This document shows, piece by piece, positions 10,551 to 22,759 of a stretch of DNA of 64,000 nucleotides (its first letter is position 1; each line of letters starts with the position of its first letter). The position numbers were made by a program, and so were the translations under genes. The notes below the pieces were generated by a model, which worked only from the letters and a program-made list of their open reading frames with translations, was not told where the DNA came from and ran no database searches. The DNA is from Alligator mississippiensis (Eukaryota; Chordata; Crocodylia; Alligatoridae), in the NCBI RefSeq assembly GCF_030867095.1, contig NC_081827.1:212655310-212719309 (forward strand), in the 5' to 3' direction.

Positions 10551-11950
10551 CCACCTCTGTTGAAGTCATCAAAGTTTTGCAATCAATTTCAGATGGCCAG
10601 GATTTCATCTTAGAAAATAGTGACCAAATAGTTGAATTTGGAATAATTATGTGTTACTGCTCACCATGGATCCTAGTTTTCCCTGTTTAAAAATTGCAAA
10701 CTCTTTGATTTAAAAAAAAACCCCTGCAAATTCTGTGATTATAAAACCCAAAATCCATTTTTCCACAATTAAAATGAAACACTGCTATATATATAGGTGC
10801 TAGCTGAACACAATGTTTTTTAAATATACTTACAATTTTAAAGCAATTTGGAAGCCTACCAGTGCCTCAATCATTATAATAAAATACATTATAAATATCT
10901 GTATATTTTGGCATTTGATTTTGGTTTGTTTATCATGGAAAAAAAGAGCTCCCCCTGCTCCCTTTGCTCACCAGGATGTGGGTCCAGCTGCACTGCAGCT
11001 GTGGCCCCTCCCCATGCTGCTTTGTGGCATTAAGCAGCTCTGATATGCTGGTGCCCTGCCCATGCCATTGCCCCTCACTCTTGACCCACAGTGCCCTGAC
11101 CCTGGTGGTGCCTTTCACTCCCAACCCACAGCCCCCTTCCCCTAGTCCCCCACTGTGTGAGGAAGGGAGTAGGTGTGTGGGAAATGGGGTGGGTGCATGG
11201 GGAAGAGGGGTGTGGGTAATGCATGGGAGGTGCAGGGGGGACACTTGTGACATGGTGGGAGAGTCATGTGTCCCCTGAGATTTCTGAACCTACAGCGGGG
11301 CCAGATCAATTCCAGACAGGAGCCACCTCCGTGGCCCATCAGGCAGGACCCAGCACGGGAGGGAGCACCGTGCCACCATGGTGAGGTACAGCGGCAGTGG
11401 TGACGCAGAGTTATGCCCCCCACTGCTGCCAGGCAGGCAGGGGGCATCTCACCTCAGTGGCCATGGCAGTGCAGTGGTCCCTCCCACCCGGGTTCTGCTC
11501 ACTGGGCCACAGAGACGGCTCCTTTGGAGCTAGTCCAGCCTCACTGCAGCCTCGTGCCCTGCTGTGGGTGCAGAATCTGGAGGGGGCACATGCCCTCCAT
11601 TCCCTGCCACATTGCCTGTGCTCCCCTGCCCCTCTGACACCTGCCCTGTGCTCCCCCTCACCTTCTGCCATGTTGCCTGTGCCCTCTCCCTTGCCTGCCC
11701 CCATAGACTTACCTGGAGTGAGCTGTGGGAGCTGCTTTCCACCATGCTGCCTGGCTGCTATGTGCATGTATGCATGTGCACACATTCATGTAGTGCCCCC
11801 TGTTGTAACTAGAAGACCCCTTTCTGCCTATCTCCCCAGTGTGACAAGAAGCCTGCCCCCGCGCGTGCACACACACACACATCATACATTCATTCCCCTC
11901 TGAACATGGATACCAAAGGCCTCTTTCCTGCATTGCTTTTCCCCTCTTTG
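10551..11950. repeat. Probable DNA-transposon-derived block, GC-rich core
   Basis: AT-rich flanks (10690-10800) surround a GC-rich core (10940-11900), the same architecture as the hAT-type elements at 17534-19993 and 32228-33161. Termini and a target duplication were not found. Simple CA runs lie near 11866-11881. Overlapping open frames here are compositional. Confidence 0.35.
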
Positions 11951-12239
11951 GGGTATGTCTCTCTTCTTCTACCTTTTTCTTCATTCCTCCTCTCTTCTCT
12001 CCGCTTTCAACTATAAGAATAAGAACATAGAATTAGTTGGGTATTCTATAGGATATAAGTTTGTACTTCTGATGAAATTATATTTTACAGATCCTTTTTA
12101 TAGGTATAAGACAGTATTCTGCATGTGTATTTTCCCCCTCATTGTATTTGGTATTCTATCTATTGTATGTGCCATGGCATTTCACTTTTTACATTTTATA
12201 TTTTATGCTTTCAATCTTGTAACAAATGTATTTTATTTT
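11951..12239. other. AT-rich non-coding stretch
   Basis: A hydrophobic open frame (11955-12248) arises from T-rich codons. I see no evidence that it is a gene. Confidence 0.35.
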
Positions 12240-13072
12240 CAGACGTAAGTTGTACCCTGCAACAATAGTAGAAAGGGTGGGAATCTCTCTCTGTATTGGG
12301 CTGATCTCTGTATGAATGGGAGTATGTGAGTGATTGCATAAGGACAGTAGCTAGCTACAATAACAAGATAATGAGCCAGGATTAACACTCCAAAACTGCA
12401 GACTAACAAGAAAAAAAGGATCGATACAGAGCTGGGAGCTCCCTGAAACTGCATTGTTAAAAGAACAGAAGCCCCAGTTTGAATTAATCAATGCCTGAGA
12501 CCGGCTACTGGGATTGAATATCTCCCAATTGGCCGCTTTCAGAGCCCAGACAACAACAACTAAATTAAGCAAAATCACCAAAGGACACTCAAAACTTCAT
12601 GTACTAACAGACGTGACCCCAGGGACTTCTCATGAAGGTCAAAGACCCCTGGACTGGACAAATCTGAAAACTCGGGGGAGCATGGAAGTCTGCCAGAGGA
12701 GGATAAGGGGCAGTGAAGAATGAACCTCAGTGGTACCCTTTTGACCTGACCAGCACTCTACCCATCCAGAAGGACCAGCCGACAACCCCCTTCTGGAAAC
12801 AATACTGCTTGGAGGAAACCTTGACTGGCCATTGACAGCAGACTCCAACGCTTAGGATAGGTATACCTGACATTGGTGCTCTACTGCAGCCGCTGTGTGT
12901 GTGTGTATGTGTTTGTATATGTGTGTGCGCATGCATGTGGGTATTTAAGAGACAGTACCCCTCATAATTTGAAGGTTTGCATTTATGTTTTTTTGACTCT
13001 ATCAATTTTGCACATTCTGTCTAATAAACCAGATTTTTTAAGGATCCTGGGAGTTGGTCATTTGTAACCAAC
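12240..13072 (+). mobile_element. Probable LTR (solo) of a retroelement
   Basis: The segment has LTR-like layout: about 700 bp without coding sense, a GT-rich run (12891-12930), a TATTTAAG TATA-like box at about 12939, an AATAAA polyadenylation signal at about 13022, and an end some 45 bp later. I could not define TG/CA ends with a target duplication, so the call is tentative. Confidence 0.45.
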
Positions 13073-13074
13073 AC

Positions 13075-13285
13075 TGTGTCCCAATGTCCCCAGCCCCAAG
13101 CAGCCCCTGCAGGCTGGAACTCTGCCAGCCTGCATGGGAAACCCACTATTTCCCACATTTTTCTCCTTTAAAGAGAAAAATCTGTCATTTTCTCCTTTAA
13201 AGGAGAAAACCCACATTTTCCTTTGTTAAAGGAGAAAATCCACATTTTTCCACAGTGAAGGGAAAACCCAGATTCTTGCTGCTCA
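13075..13285. repeat. hAT-derived fragment with iterated palindromes
   Basis: Segment 13090-13180 is the reverse complement, with changes, of the interior of the hAT element at 24175-24481, so both come from one family. It includes a 22-bp perfect palindrome at 13188-13209. Similar CTTTAAAGGAGAAA units lie near 13167 and 13223. Confidence 0.55.
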
Positions 13286-14030
13286 CTTAAACTCATTTAC
13301 ATCTGGCTTATTAAGAAGCTGAACATCGGGCTGCTCTTTCTGCACCTTTTTGATATTTGTAATTTAACTCTTCCAGGGTGGAAATGGCAAGAAGTATAAG
13401 ACAAATGAAAGGGATGGGAAGATTCCCAGTTTTTAATATGCGTGAGTACAGTTAGAATATCACACTTGGTTAATGGTCTTCAGATTTTTATATTCACTGT
13501 TTAAATATAGCTTTCAACTTTTTCTCAAAAGGGCCTTAACAAGAGATTAATTTTGGTTCTCAGACTGCAAAGGAGAAAGACTGCTTGGAGCTTGGAGCTG
13601 AACTTCGTGGAGAAGGTTGGTAATAGAAGCAGCAGTATAAGTTAATAATACAAAGAATTCTGAAAAAGGAAACTAAACTGTTCTGTGTTCTCATTTATTA
13701 GACAGAAAGGGAACTGAAGAGTAACCTTTAAGAAACTGAAATTGCACCTGAATAATTTGCATTTAGAGAGTCTGTGCCTTTCCTGTTCAACTGGTTATTG
13801 AATCCATGTTAGATTCTTGTAACTAGCGTACATTTTTTTTGCATCTATAATACTTTACCTGAATGAAAGGCTAGCCTTCGGAATTTGGTGTAGCTGCCTT
13901 ACATTTATATTTGATCTAATAGAAGTCATGAAAGACTTTGAACTGAATGGTGCAAACTTCCTAGGCCCTTCCAGAGCAGCTTGAACAATTCCTTTGCTTG
14001 GCTGAGGTATGCTGCCAGGGTAGAAATGAC
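13286..14030. other. Non-coding, no recognisable element
   Basis: AT-rich sequence without protein-like frames or transposon ends. Confidence 0.4.
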
Positions 14031-15240
14031 AGGTGTCAGGGTCCACCAAGGCATTAGGCCTAGTGGTTAAGAGCTGGGGGTTGTTACCAGTGTCTGTAGT
14101 CAGAGGGCAAGCTGAAGTCAAACCAGGGCTCACACACCAAGCCAGAGGAGTTACCAGAAGTGGATGTCAGGAGGCAAGTCAAAGTCAAACCAAGGTTTTG
14201 AAGTACAGGAACTTGTTACATGGCCTTGGTAGCCTCCCATGCCTCTCCCTCAAGTGTTGCATGTCTGGGTTCTTCGCGAACCTCACCGTGGCTTCTTGGG
14301 TGGCATGGCCAGGTTATGGGTAGTGGCCTTGAGTCAGCTCCCCAGGGGTCTCATCTGCCACGTCTTTGATGATAAGTAGGTTCCTATCAGGAGGACGATG
14401 TCTGGTCCTGCTTCCCCTGGTACTTCCCCTTGGCCGTCCTTGTGGTCGTTTCTTCTCATGGCTTTACCTCCCCTACACCCCGCCTAACACCAACTATGAT
14501 ATTGTCTGTCAGGGCCGATGCTCGGGCCCTCCCTAATGCTCGGTTTCTTAGGCACTGCGGTCATTAGCTATTGATGATACTTGTCCCAAGCGCTCCCCGC
14601 AGCCCCCCTCTGCTCTCGGCTTATGTGGAGCCGGACTCTCCCCGGGCCCAGCCCCGCTTGACACGTCGTCTGCTCCCTGAGTTCGGTACCTGCCGCCTAT
14701 CATCCGGGCCAGAGTCCCGTCCTCGCTGTATTCGCTGGTGTCCCAGTCGCTGCGGCTGTCGCCCTTAGCCCACACTGGCTCTGTAAGCGACTCCTTGGGC
14801 CCTCGCTGGCCCCGTGTTCTCTTGATGCTGCCCCGCCCCCCCCCCCCCGAAGGAGCCACCAAGCTTCCTTCCCAGTGTCGTCTGGGTGCTCTGGTTCCTC
14901 CGGGCTGTCCAGGGACACTGTTTCTGGTCCCACCGGCCTCCTTCTGGCCGGACCTTTTCTCCTGGTGCCAGGCGCCCACCCAGCCAATTGCCCTCAGCAC
15001 ACTTTCATAAAGCGCACCCAGGCAGATGCGGAAGCCATTCCTGGCTCATCCCAGCTCTGCCATGGGTTTTTCCTTTGATCTTCGTCCGCGGTGGCTGCAG
15101 CCATCATGGTTTCACTTTCACCGCAATCAGCTGCTCATTCAGCGTCCTGCTGCCTCTCCCCGGACTCTGGTAAGTTTTCACCACAATGGCCAAGAATGAT
15201 GGAGCGGGCACCAGGTAAAGAACGTGGGTGAGAGTTACTC
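14031..15240. other. Unrecognised GC- and CpG-rich block with a long minus-strand open frame
   Basis: The block is far richer in CpG than its neighbours, especially at 14500-15080. The minus strand is open for about 150 codons from 15000 to 14548, with charged, Gly/Arg/Glu-rich content. A second minus frame is open from 14987 to 14700. Neither starts with a clear ATG in good context and neither matches a family I can name. It could be the remnant of a retroelement gag-like region, an LTR-type insertion, or a small CpG island. A C14 run lies near 14834-14848. Confidence 0.35.
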
Positions 15241-15294
15241 ATAGATGGAAGCCAGTTTGTTGCGCAGCAGGGATCAGGTCTTGCTCCTTAAAAG

Positions 15295-15747
15295 TAGGGC
15301 GACCATATTATTTTTAAGGAATCCAGGATACTGGACTTTCCCTCCCCCAGTTGATCCCTGCCCCAGGCAGGAAGAGAATTGTCCAGCCCTGCCCACCCCC
15401 CTCAGTCTCCAGCATCTGCTCAGGAGGGAGCCAGCCAAAGGTGCCAAAATACAAGTTCACCCAAGGTGCCCCACATACATGCATATGTACAGGCACCCTG
15501 TGCTCACAGTAGCACTCTCTCCCCAACCCTGCTGTGCCTCAGCCAATCCCCGCTCCAGGCAGGAGGAACTGTGCCCAGCCCAGCCTCCACCTCCAGCTGC
15601 TGCTGAGGAGGACCCAAGCTGGGCAGTGCAGGTGGGGTGGCTCCAATCCAGGACTTTTGTTTCCATTTGTACCAACTGACTGGGATGCCAGGATGGCTTA
15701 CAAAATCCAGGACTACCCTGACCAAACTGGGACATATGGTCACCCTA
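15295..15747. mobile_element. Non-autonomous hAT-type transposon (453 bp)
   Basis: Terminal inverted repeats TAGGG(C/T)GACCATAT are present at both ends (left TAGGGCGACCATATT, right CATATGGTCACCCTA). They are flanked by a perfect 8-bp target duplication CTTAAAAG at 15287-15294 and 15748-15755. There is no transposase frame. Related ends start at 18543 inside a larger element. Confidence 0.88.
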
Positions 15748-15755
15748 CTTAAAAG

Positions 15756-17189
15756 CAGCCGTAGAATGAATCAGCAGACAGAGGCTCAGCTGGCCCTGCC
15801 TGAGAGGTTGAGATTTCCTGACCTAGTTGCCCAGCTGCAGTGCAGAGACCTTACAACTTGATTTAATATTGCTCCTGTGGACATGAACATCACAGTTGTT
15901 TTCTGTGATGCAGCAACTGGCACTCCATTTACCCACTTTTCTCCCCTGTCGTACTTTTTCATCCAGCTGAGGAATTAAAGGCAGGTCTGAAAGTTCCCAT
16001 CACTTCAATTCCACAAACTTTTCCATGTCAAACTTGAACCATCACCTGCATTATTATTGAACAGGAATATGTTGGGAAGCATGGTGGTGTGATGGCACCC
16101 CCTTTGGCTGAGCCCTGCATGCACAGCTCCTGCAGGGGGTACCACATGTGTTGCAAGCTCTGTTGAGGTCACTGCTGGTTGGCATGGGCTGTGCTTGATT
16201 TCCCTGCTTTCAAGCAGCACTGAAGCCTGCTGCTCTTTGCTCTTCCTGTCCCTTCTCCCCACCTCCCTGATTAATTCAGCAACAGGAGAAAGGAGAGGAG
16301 GAGAACCCAGCAATGTGCAACTCCTGCTTTCACTCAGCTCCAGAGACTCTGTGCTGCTGCTGCTAATCCTGTGTCTGCCTTTCCTTGATGGTGAACTTGG
16401 CAGGGGGCAAGAGGAGGAGGGATGGGAAGACAGAAGAGCAGCAGAGTCTGGAATTGCTTGAAAACGGGGACTCGAGGCAGAGCCTGCATTGGTGAGCTCA
16501 GCACATGCAGAGCTCCAGCAGGAGCTGCTGACAGCTTACTGGTATTTAGGATCACAGTAAGGGGTTGTGGCCACATCCCCTTTAACTGTGTGGTGCATGT
16601 GCAATGAGCTCTTCACTGTGCATGGGCCCTACCCCCAAAGGGATTTTAACCCCACCCCCATTGCTGCAATCCTGGATGCACCCATGTTGGGAAGTCAAAT
16701 AGGATCATTAAAATGTAGATCAATCATTTTTCTGTCATGCATTGGCAGAAAAATCTTATTGTAGAGAGTAGCTGGGGGAGTATTGTCCTGGTAGATCAGG
16801 CAAGATATAATAAAGCTGACTGCTTGTATGTACAAGCTATATAAAATATGATTATTTCAGTCCCTTTTTAATTTCACTATGGCTGTGTAATGCTCTTGAG
16901 CAGTATGTACAAAGCCAGTATGGATCAGGAAAGAACCTCAGTAGATGACTGAAACCTTTAATGTTTCAGGAATCTATTTAATGCTTGCCTTGGGAACTAG
17001 TCAGAGCAGTTCTTAAACAAAACCGTATTGAAATCACAGGTGGATCAGGTATGTGATGCAAACTTGGCTACTGCTTTATAGAAAAGTATTGTTCTTAATC
17101 AGTTAAATTACACTCTAGATGAATAGAGAGGCGTGTAAATTGGATTCACTGTATCAGGCATCAGAAACATCCTACTGGAATACCATTAG
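15756..17189. other. Non-coding, mixed composition
   Basis: A GC-intermediate part (16060-16640) may be repeat-derived, but no ends could be defined. The rest is AT-rich. No gene recognised. Confidence 0.35.
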
Positions 17190-17533
17190 GTCAGAGATCA
17201 TCAACCTATGGTTTACAGGCTGGATCTGATCCATGGAGTCAGGAGAGTGGAACCATTGGGCAGTACGGGGCTTTCCCCATGCTGTGGCTAAGTGGAAGGG
17301 AGTTTTTCCCAATGTATGCTGCAGCTGGGCAGTGAGAAGAAGCGGCAGTAATGGTGGCCAGGTCCTAGTGTTGCTTTGGACTCAAGTTAGGTCATTCTAT
17401 CCTGCTGGTGGAAAACTTTGCTGACTGCTACCTTAGGTAGGGTAGAGATTGCTGACTTCATGAAGATTATTTGTAACTGCGTATATGAGTGTGTATGACA
17501 GTTTAGCTCTGATTCTGAAGAAAAGGTAGAAAG

Positions 17534-19993
17534 TAGAGCTGTCAATCACCGTTAACATCCACAATTAACATGTTAATTGGTTCTTGCATTAATTTTTTTA
17601 GTGAGTTAATTGCACATGTGGTTTTGGAGCCCATGTTCATCCTCCGCTCTGCCACTGTCAACGCCACCTCCGGGCTGCCCAGTGGGGCAGCCGTGGCAGT
17701 GCAGAGGAACCACAGAGATGTGGGCTCCAGGCTGCTGCAGGAAGGTGGTGGGGTGGGGGCATACACAGAGACACAGACACAGCCATGGACACACAGATGC
17801 ACACATGAGCAGCCCCATCATGCACATGGCCAGGAACGCAGCCTGGCGGCTTGTAGAGCAGTACTCAGCAAGTAAGTCTGTGGAGGGGAAGGGGTGCGGG
17901 GAGAGGAAAGGGGTGGAGGGACAGATTGAGGCCCCCATGGTGAAGGAGGGAGTGGAACAGGGGCAGGGCCTGGGGTGAATGGGGCCCCAGGATCGGGGTG
18001 GGTCAAGGGATGGAGCCGCGGGCAATTTGTCTAGGGGTACGGGGGCGTGGCTCCCTGCTGCTGCACACACCCCCAGGGCGGTCATGGGGGGCATGTGCAT
18101 GGGATAAGGGAGGGCTGCCCAATGTGGGCTGGGGCTCTATGCCCTAGGAGCCGCGTGATGCCATGTTGTGCCTTCCGCTGCTGGGTGGGCAGGGGATGCA
18201 CGGTGAAGCAAGTGCACGGCACCCAGGGCAAAGGCAACAGGGTGCAGAGCCTCAGCTTGCATTGGGCAGCCCGTTTCCACCCTGCACACAAATCCAGGGG
18301 GCACATGTCCCCCTCTGCCTCCCCTGGGGGTGTGCGCAGTGATGAGGAGCTGTGCCCCCCCATGCCACTGGATGAGCCCCTTCCACCTCCATCCCACACC
18401 CTATTCACCCCAGCCCCTGCCCCACTCCCTCCCTCACTGTGGGGGCCTCTGTCTGGTCCCCTTTCCATCTCCCCCTGCCCCTTCCCCTCTACAAACATAC
18501 CTACTGAGTTTTGCTCTACAAGCCAAGAGGCTATATTCCTGTAGGGTTACCATATTTCTAGTTTCAAAAAAGAGGACACCTGTGGGAGGGGGGCAATATG
18601 ATTGTGGGGGGGTAATATGATTGTGGGGGGAGGAAGTGACATTCTCGTGCCTGCCTCTGCCTCTGCCCCTTGCTCCCAAGCCATAGCCAGCCCAGCCCTG
18701 CTACTGCCCCTGACTCCTGACCCACAGTACCCCATGCAGTGAGCCAGTAGGGGGTGCTCCTGCATTGAGTCACCCACCTCACTGCGCCTGACCACCTTCC
18801 AGGCTCCGAGTGCCCCCCTGGGGGTGCCTCGCATCTGGCTGACCCCCTTCCTGGAGCACACCCACTAGCCTGGGAGTTCCACTGCCACCACCCAGGACTG
18901 GGCTTGATTCTGTCTCTGTGCACCCTGGGAAACACAGGCCTAGTAGCCCTCGAGGGTACTTGATTCACTTCAAGAATTTGGGATGCTTCCCTCAGTCAGA
19001 AGCACAAGTAGTGGTCTCCCTTAGTCAGCCGAACCAAGGGGACTGCAAAGCATAATCTAGACCCACTCCCAATAAGTCTCCCACACTAGGTACAAAGGAG
19101 AACTTTATTGGTTACAAGGGGTAGGGTTGGAATTGGGTACAGAGTAGAGCAATATCAGAGAAATCCCATAGATTAAACTCCCATGACTGAGTAGCCTTTG
19201 ATCACACATCTGAGTTACTGCAAGCTACATATCTAGTCAGATCTTAGGTAGCTTATTCACAAGTATCAACCAGAAGCAGGTGGAGATTCCCTCTGGAGGC
19301 AGGCAGTTCCTTGATCATGAGTTTTGAGAGAGAGAGAGCAAGTTTCAGATGGTTCAGCTCTTCTCTCTCTCTGAGCCTTCCTCCTGGGCAGTCCTTAACT
19401 TATATAGCCCTTGTGACCTCATTTACCTGGTCCAGTGGAGGCCAGCACCTGTTGGCTGTCAGCCAACCAATTTGAAACGCATCACTAGTTGCTGGGCAGA
19501 CTGGCAGTTCCTAGCTGCCCAGGGAGCAAGCCCCTCACCCAGGGATGTGATGCCAGTCACGTAGGCAGAGGGAACAGGTTCCCCTCTCCCTCAGGAATGT
19601 ATCCAGCTCAGGTTACCTAAAGAGATAGGGTAAGGTGTGTATCCTCTGCTGGGCACATCCTAACCAAATTGTCACAGAGCAGAGTTTATGGGGAGAAACA
19701 GAGGTGGCCTTCTGCCACACCCCACATCCTGCCAAGGATCCCCCTCCCTGAGCTCCAAACTTCACACAAATATGCACAGCCTCCAACACCTTCACAGATT
19801 TCCCCCTACACATACACACCTCATACCCACCCCCAAACCATACAAAGTACCTGCATAATTTTATATATTTTTTAGTTTTTCTGCACAGACTTTTGAGTTT
19901 TTAGCTGTGTGATTAAAATAGCAATTAATTGTGAGTATTTTCTTAATTGCACAACTAATCACAATACATTTTTTTAATCATGTGAGAGCCTTA
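17534..19993. mobile_element. Large hAT-type element (2.46 kb) carrying inserted elements
   Basis: A perfect 8-bp duplication, GTAGAAAG, flanks the element (17526-17533 and 19994-20001). The ends are inverted (left TAGAGCTGTCA, right TGAGAGCCTTA). Subterminal AT-rich sequence containing TTAAT/ATTAA blocks lies at both ends. The GC-rich interior has no intact transposase. A second hAT-type end starts near 18543 and a minus-strand LTR-like segment occupies about 18960-19675, so the length reflects later insertions. Confidence 0.78.
18960..19675 (-). mobile_element. Probable LTR on the minus strand, inside the 17534-19993 element
   Basis: Read on the minus strand it starts TGTGACAATTTGG (19675), has a CTATATAAG TATA box near 19400, and an AATAAA signal near 19108 (plus-strand CTTTATTGG). 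This is LTR-like order and spacing. The 3' boundary and target duplication were not found, so the limits are approximate. Confidence 0.45.
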
Positions 19994-20095
19994 GTAGAAA
20001 GCAATGTGTTCAGACTTCTGCATAGCAGTTCTGTGTTAGCTTTGTCTTTATGATGACTTGCAATATATTGTTCTTGTCAACCAAAGAGTCTAAGG

Positions 20096-20265
20096 CAGGG
20101 GTAGGCAAAACATGGCCTGCAGTCCAGATCTAGCAGGTGCCTAGGGATTTTTTTCAGCCCATTGTGGATCCCCTGGCCCTGTGTGGCCCAGGCATGGGAG
20201 GCAGCCTGGGCCATGGTTCATGCGGCTGATCCCGCCACCTAAAATTTCTTAATTTGCTACCCGTG
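20096..20265. mobile_element. Decayed hAT-like element
   Basis: The left end CAGGGGTAGGCAAA resembles that of the element at 31665. The right end GCTACCCGTG is roughly its complement. No matching target duplication remains. Confidence 0.4.
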
Positions 20266-20399
20266 CAAAGACTTTACTGCTGACCTTCTGAATGTGATGT
20301 TTACAGGTGAGGTAACAGCTTAATGTGACTTCTAGGTAGGTTGGGGTATACTCATGGAGAAGGATATGGTTGCTTGCTCAACACTGTACTTAACAGTGC

Positions 20400-20890
20400 A
20401 CTAGCCATGGGGTGCTAACTTCAAAGTGCTCAGAACCACTGTACTTGCAGTGATATGTGCCCCAGCAGAATATTGTGCTCCTGTATGGTCCAGAAGTTGT
20501 TGCACTACACTTGTGCTGAGACTATATTATACTCCAAGAAAATGTTCATTTCAGTCTTCTGAAACTGCTGAATCCCATCCCAAGGAGTTCTCCATGTTGT
20601 TTATGTGCATGACCTGCATATCTAAAACACTCAGCAAATCCAAATGCCAACACCTAAATATAAAGATGATTGTACATCACCTTTTTAGTGAAACAGAATC
20701 AAGAAGGCATCCCAATAGTCTGGATTTTCCTGCTGATATCCACCAACAGTAGACTGCTTCATTCCTGGCATTCTGTATGGACACTCGCATGCCAGCATGT
20801 ATGAATTAAAGGCCCCACCAGCTTCAGTTGTCTAGAACACTTTAACCCACCCTGGATAATGACTGCCTACCCCCAGCTACAGTAGTTACA
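20400..20890 (+). mobile_element. LINE reverse-transcriptase remnant
   Basis: The plus-strand translation from 20426 contains AEYCAPVWSRS, a motif found after the reverse-transcriptase core of some vertebrate LINE families. The following sequence is out of frame or diverged. The clade was not determined. It is an old, broken fragment. Confidence 0.4.
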
Positions 20891-21673
20891 TTTTCCTATT
20901 ACCTCTTGACTGGGTTGCAGACATGTGATAATCCTGGGCATGAAGTCCTCAATACTTAAAAAGCACTGTAGATGCTAACTTCACCCATCTGTCACCACAG
21001 AACTTACTGCAATAATGAAAAGCTAGTCTGTACAGGAGCAGAACTTTCTTGGTGGCTGGTCAAAAACTAGAACGAGCTTTCACAGGAACTAATGGCTATC
21101 ACAAATCTCACCACTACTGTTATAAGGGTGTAACAAGGAACGTGTGGCCCTGTTACTGGAAGAGAACTGAAAGATAGAAATTTACTTGACCGGTGGCAGG
21201 ATGATGGGGAGGGTGACATCATCAGCTGGCACCGGGAGCATCTGCCGTACTGGTGGGGCAGAGAAACTTGTAAATTACTAATTAGGAGGACCCAGATAAA
21301 AGAAGCAAGGACTAAATCAGCAGACCCCCAGGAGAGGCACTGAGAACTGTGGCGAGAGAGAAAGAGAGCGATGGAACAGTTTTCTCATTTCGCAAATATC
21401 GATCAGAGCCTGCTCAGCATACTCCCAGACAGGTACCCAGAGTGAATTAGAGACTTTGCCAATAACATCACTGATTAGATGTTTTGGACCATATATATAC
21501 ATGGGCTAGCTTTAAAAGCGTGTCTCGCAGATGGTATAGGGAGAGAGAGAGAGAGAGGGAATTGAAAGGCAAGTCTTGAAGGGACTGGTAATTAGTTACA
21601 TGTTGCTTTCCTGGGGAAGGGTTGTCCTCAGTAAGACCCCAGTACTAAGAGAGTTGTGTTCCCTGATGCCCAG

Positions 21674-22636
21674 TGTCATGGGCAGGGTCCTGCAGGAAGG
21701 CCGTGATCTCCTCAAGGCCCCCTTCCCGTGCCAAGTTGGCCCAAAGGCACCCTCAGATTCTCGCCTGCCACGTCTTTGATGTTTCAATATATATTAGGGA
21801 GGCTGCCTCATGTCTCCTTGGACACGGTTACTTCTGGCCCCGTGAACTCCCGGACTCTTCGTGGGTCTCACTCTACGATGGGTGCTTCAGAGGCACCCTA
21901 GCCTTAAGGGCTATGTGTGGCTCCAACCACCCCTTATACCACGCCCCAAGCCTCGCAGCTGGAATAGACGTTCTTCGGTCTCTCTCCGGGGCTTGCCAGT
22001 AAGCCGTCCCCTTCTCCAGGGCTTGCCAGTAAGCCGTCCCCTTCTCCGGGGCTCACCACGTCCGCCCTGGGGCTTCTCAGTAATGCCCCCTTCTCTAGGG
22101 CCTCTCAACTGCCCCTCTCTGGGGCTGGGGTCTATGCACCCCGAATGCTGCACCCTCACTGGTGCTGGCGTCCTCACACTCCGCTGTGAGTCTCCTATAA
22201 GGCCTCCTCCAACCCCTAATAGCCTCACCCAAACCACTGGTGTAACAAACAGTAACAGAAACACAAGCCTCTTGGCTATAATGTAAACATAAGCCACCTG
22301 GCTATAACAACACTTGGCCTACTGGGGTTCTTCATCCCACAGCCGTATCATGTGCTGCTCTTTCAGCAGGCTTCTCTTCTCTTCTCTTCTCTTCTCTTCT
22401 CTTCTCTTCTCTTCTCTTCTGCAGCAGAGAGCTCCTTCCTCGATGGCTACTGGCAGGGAACTACCTCTGACCTCAGCTCCTTGGGTTTATAAAGGGAGCC
22501 AGGCCCTGCTCCTTCTGGTCAGCTGATCTCTTGGTTGCCCTGGCATCCCACAGCTGTGCTCCTTATACCCTGCTAGGGCTCTTTCTCTAGCAATTTTCCG
22601 CTCTTTAGGAGCAGGGCACCTCGGTGCCCTGTGACA
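21674..22636 (-). mobile_element. Solo LTR (963 bp), minus strand, nested in another LTR
   Basis: On the minus strand it begins TGTCACAGGG and ends CCCATGACA. A perfect 5-bp duplication, CCCAG, is at 21669-21673 and 22637-22641. It contains a TTTATAAA TATA box near 22488, a (CTTCT)10 array on the plus strand, and a tandem pair of about 30 bp near 21990-22049. A phrase around GTTTGGGTGAGGCTATTAGG is shared with the LTR at 29858-30994, so both belong to related families. No internal retroviral sequence remains. Confidence 0.8.
22371..22420. repeat. (CTTCT)10 microsatellite
   Basis: Ten uninterrupted CTTCT units, within the nested LTR. Confidence 0.97.
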
Positions 22637-22759
22637 CCCAGGAGCGGTTTCATAGTGGGAGAATAATCAGACCCCCAGATGTAGACACTAATAGAATAAG
22701 AGTGTCAAGTGGACTAGTTTCGAGCATAATTAAGAACTGGAAGTTTACCACCGTGTTAC

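Larger units (their letters stand above)
21129..22759 (+). mobile_element. Older LTR, interrupted by a second LTR
   Basis: The left end TGTAACAAGGAACG resembles the TGTAACAGGGAACC start of the solo LTR at 29858. The right part resumes at 22642 and ends near GTGTTAC at 22759. A TATA-like AGATAAAAG lies near 21296. The middle, 21674-22636, is a younger LTR in the opposite orientation. The outer target duplication is not recognisable. Confidence 0.5.

Noticed and set aside
11955-12248. 97-codon hydrophobic frame that looks like membrane segments
   Set aside because: T-rich DNA gives Phe/Leu/Ile codons by chance; no homology or gene structure.
17606-18544. Open frames of 160 codons on both strands
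   Set aside because: They lie inside the GC-rich interior of a non-autonomous hAT-type element and show no transposase motifs.
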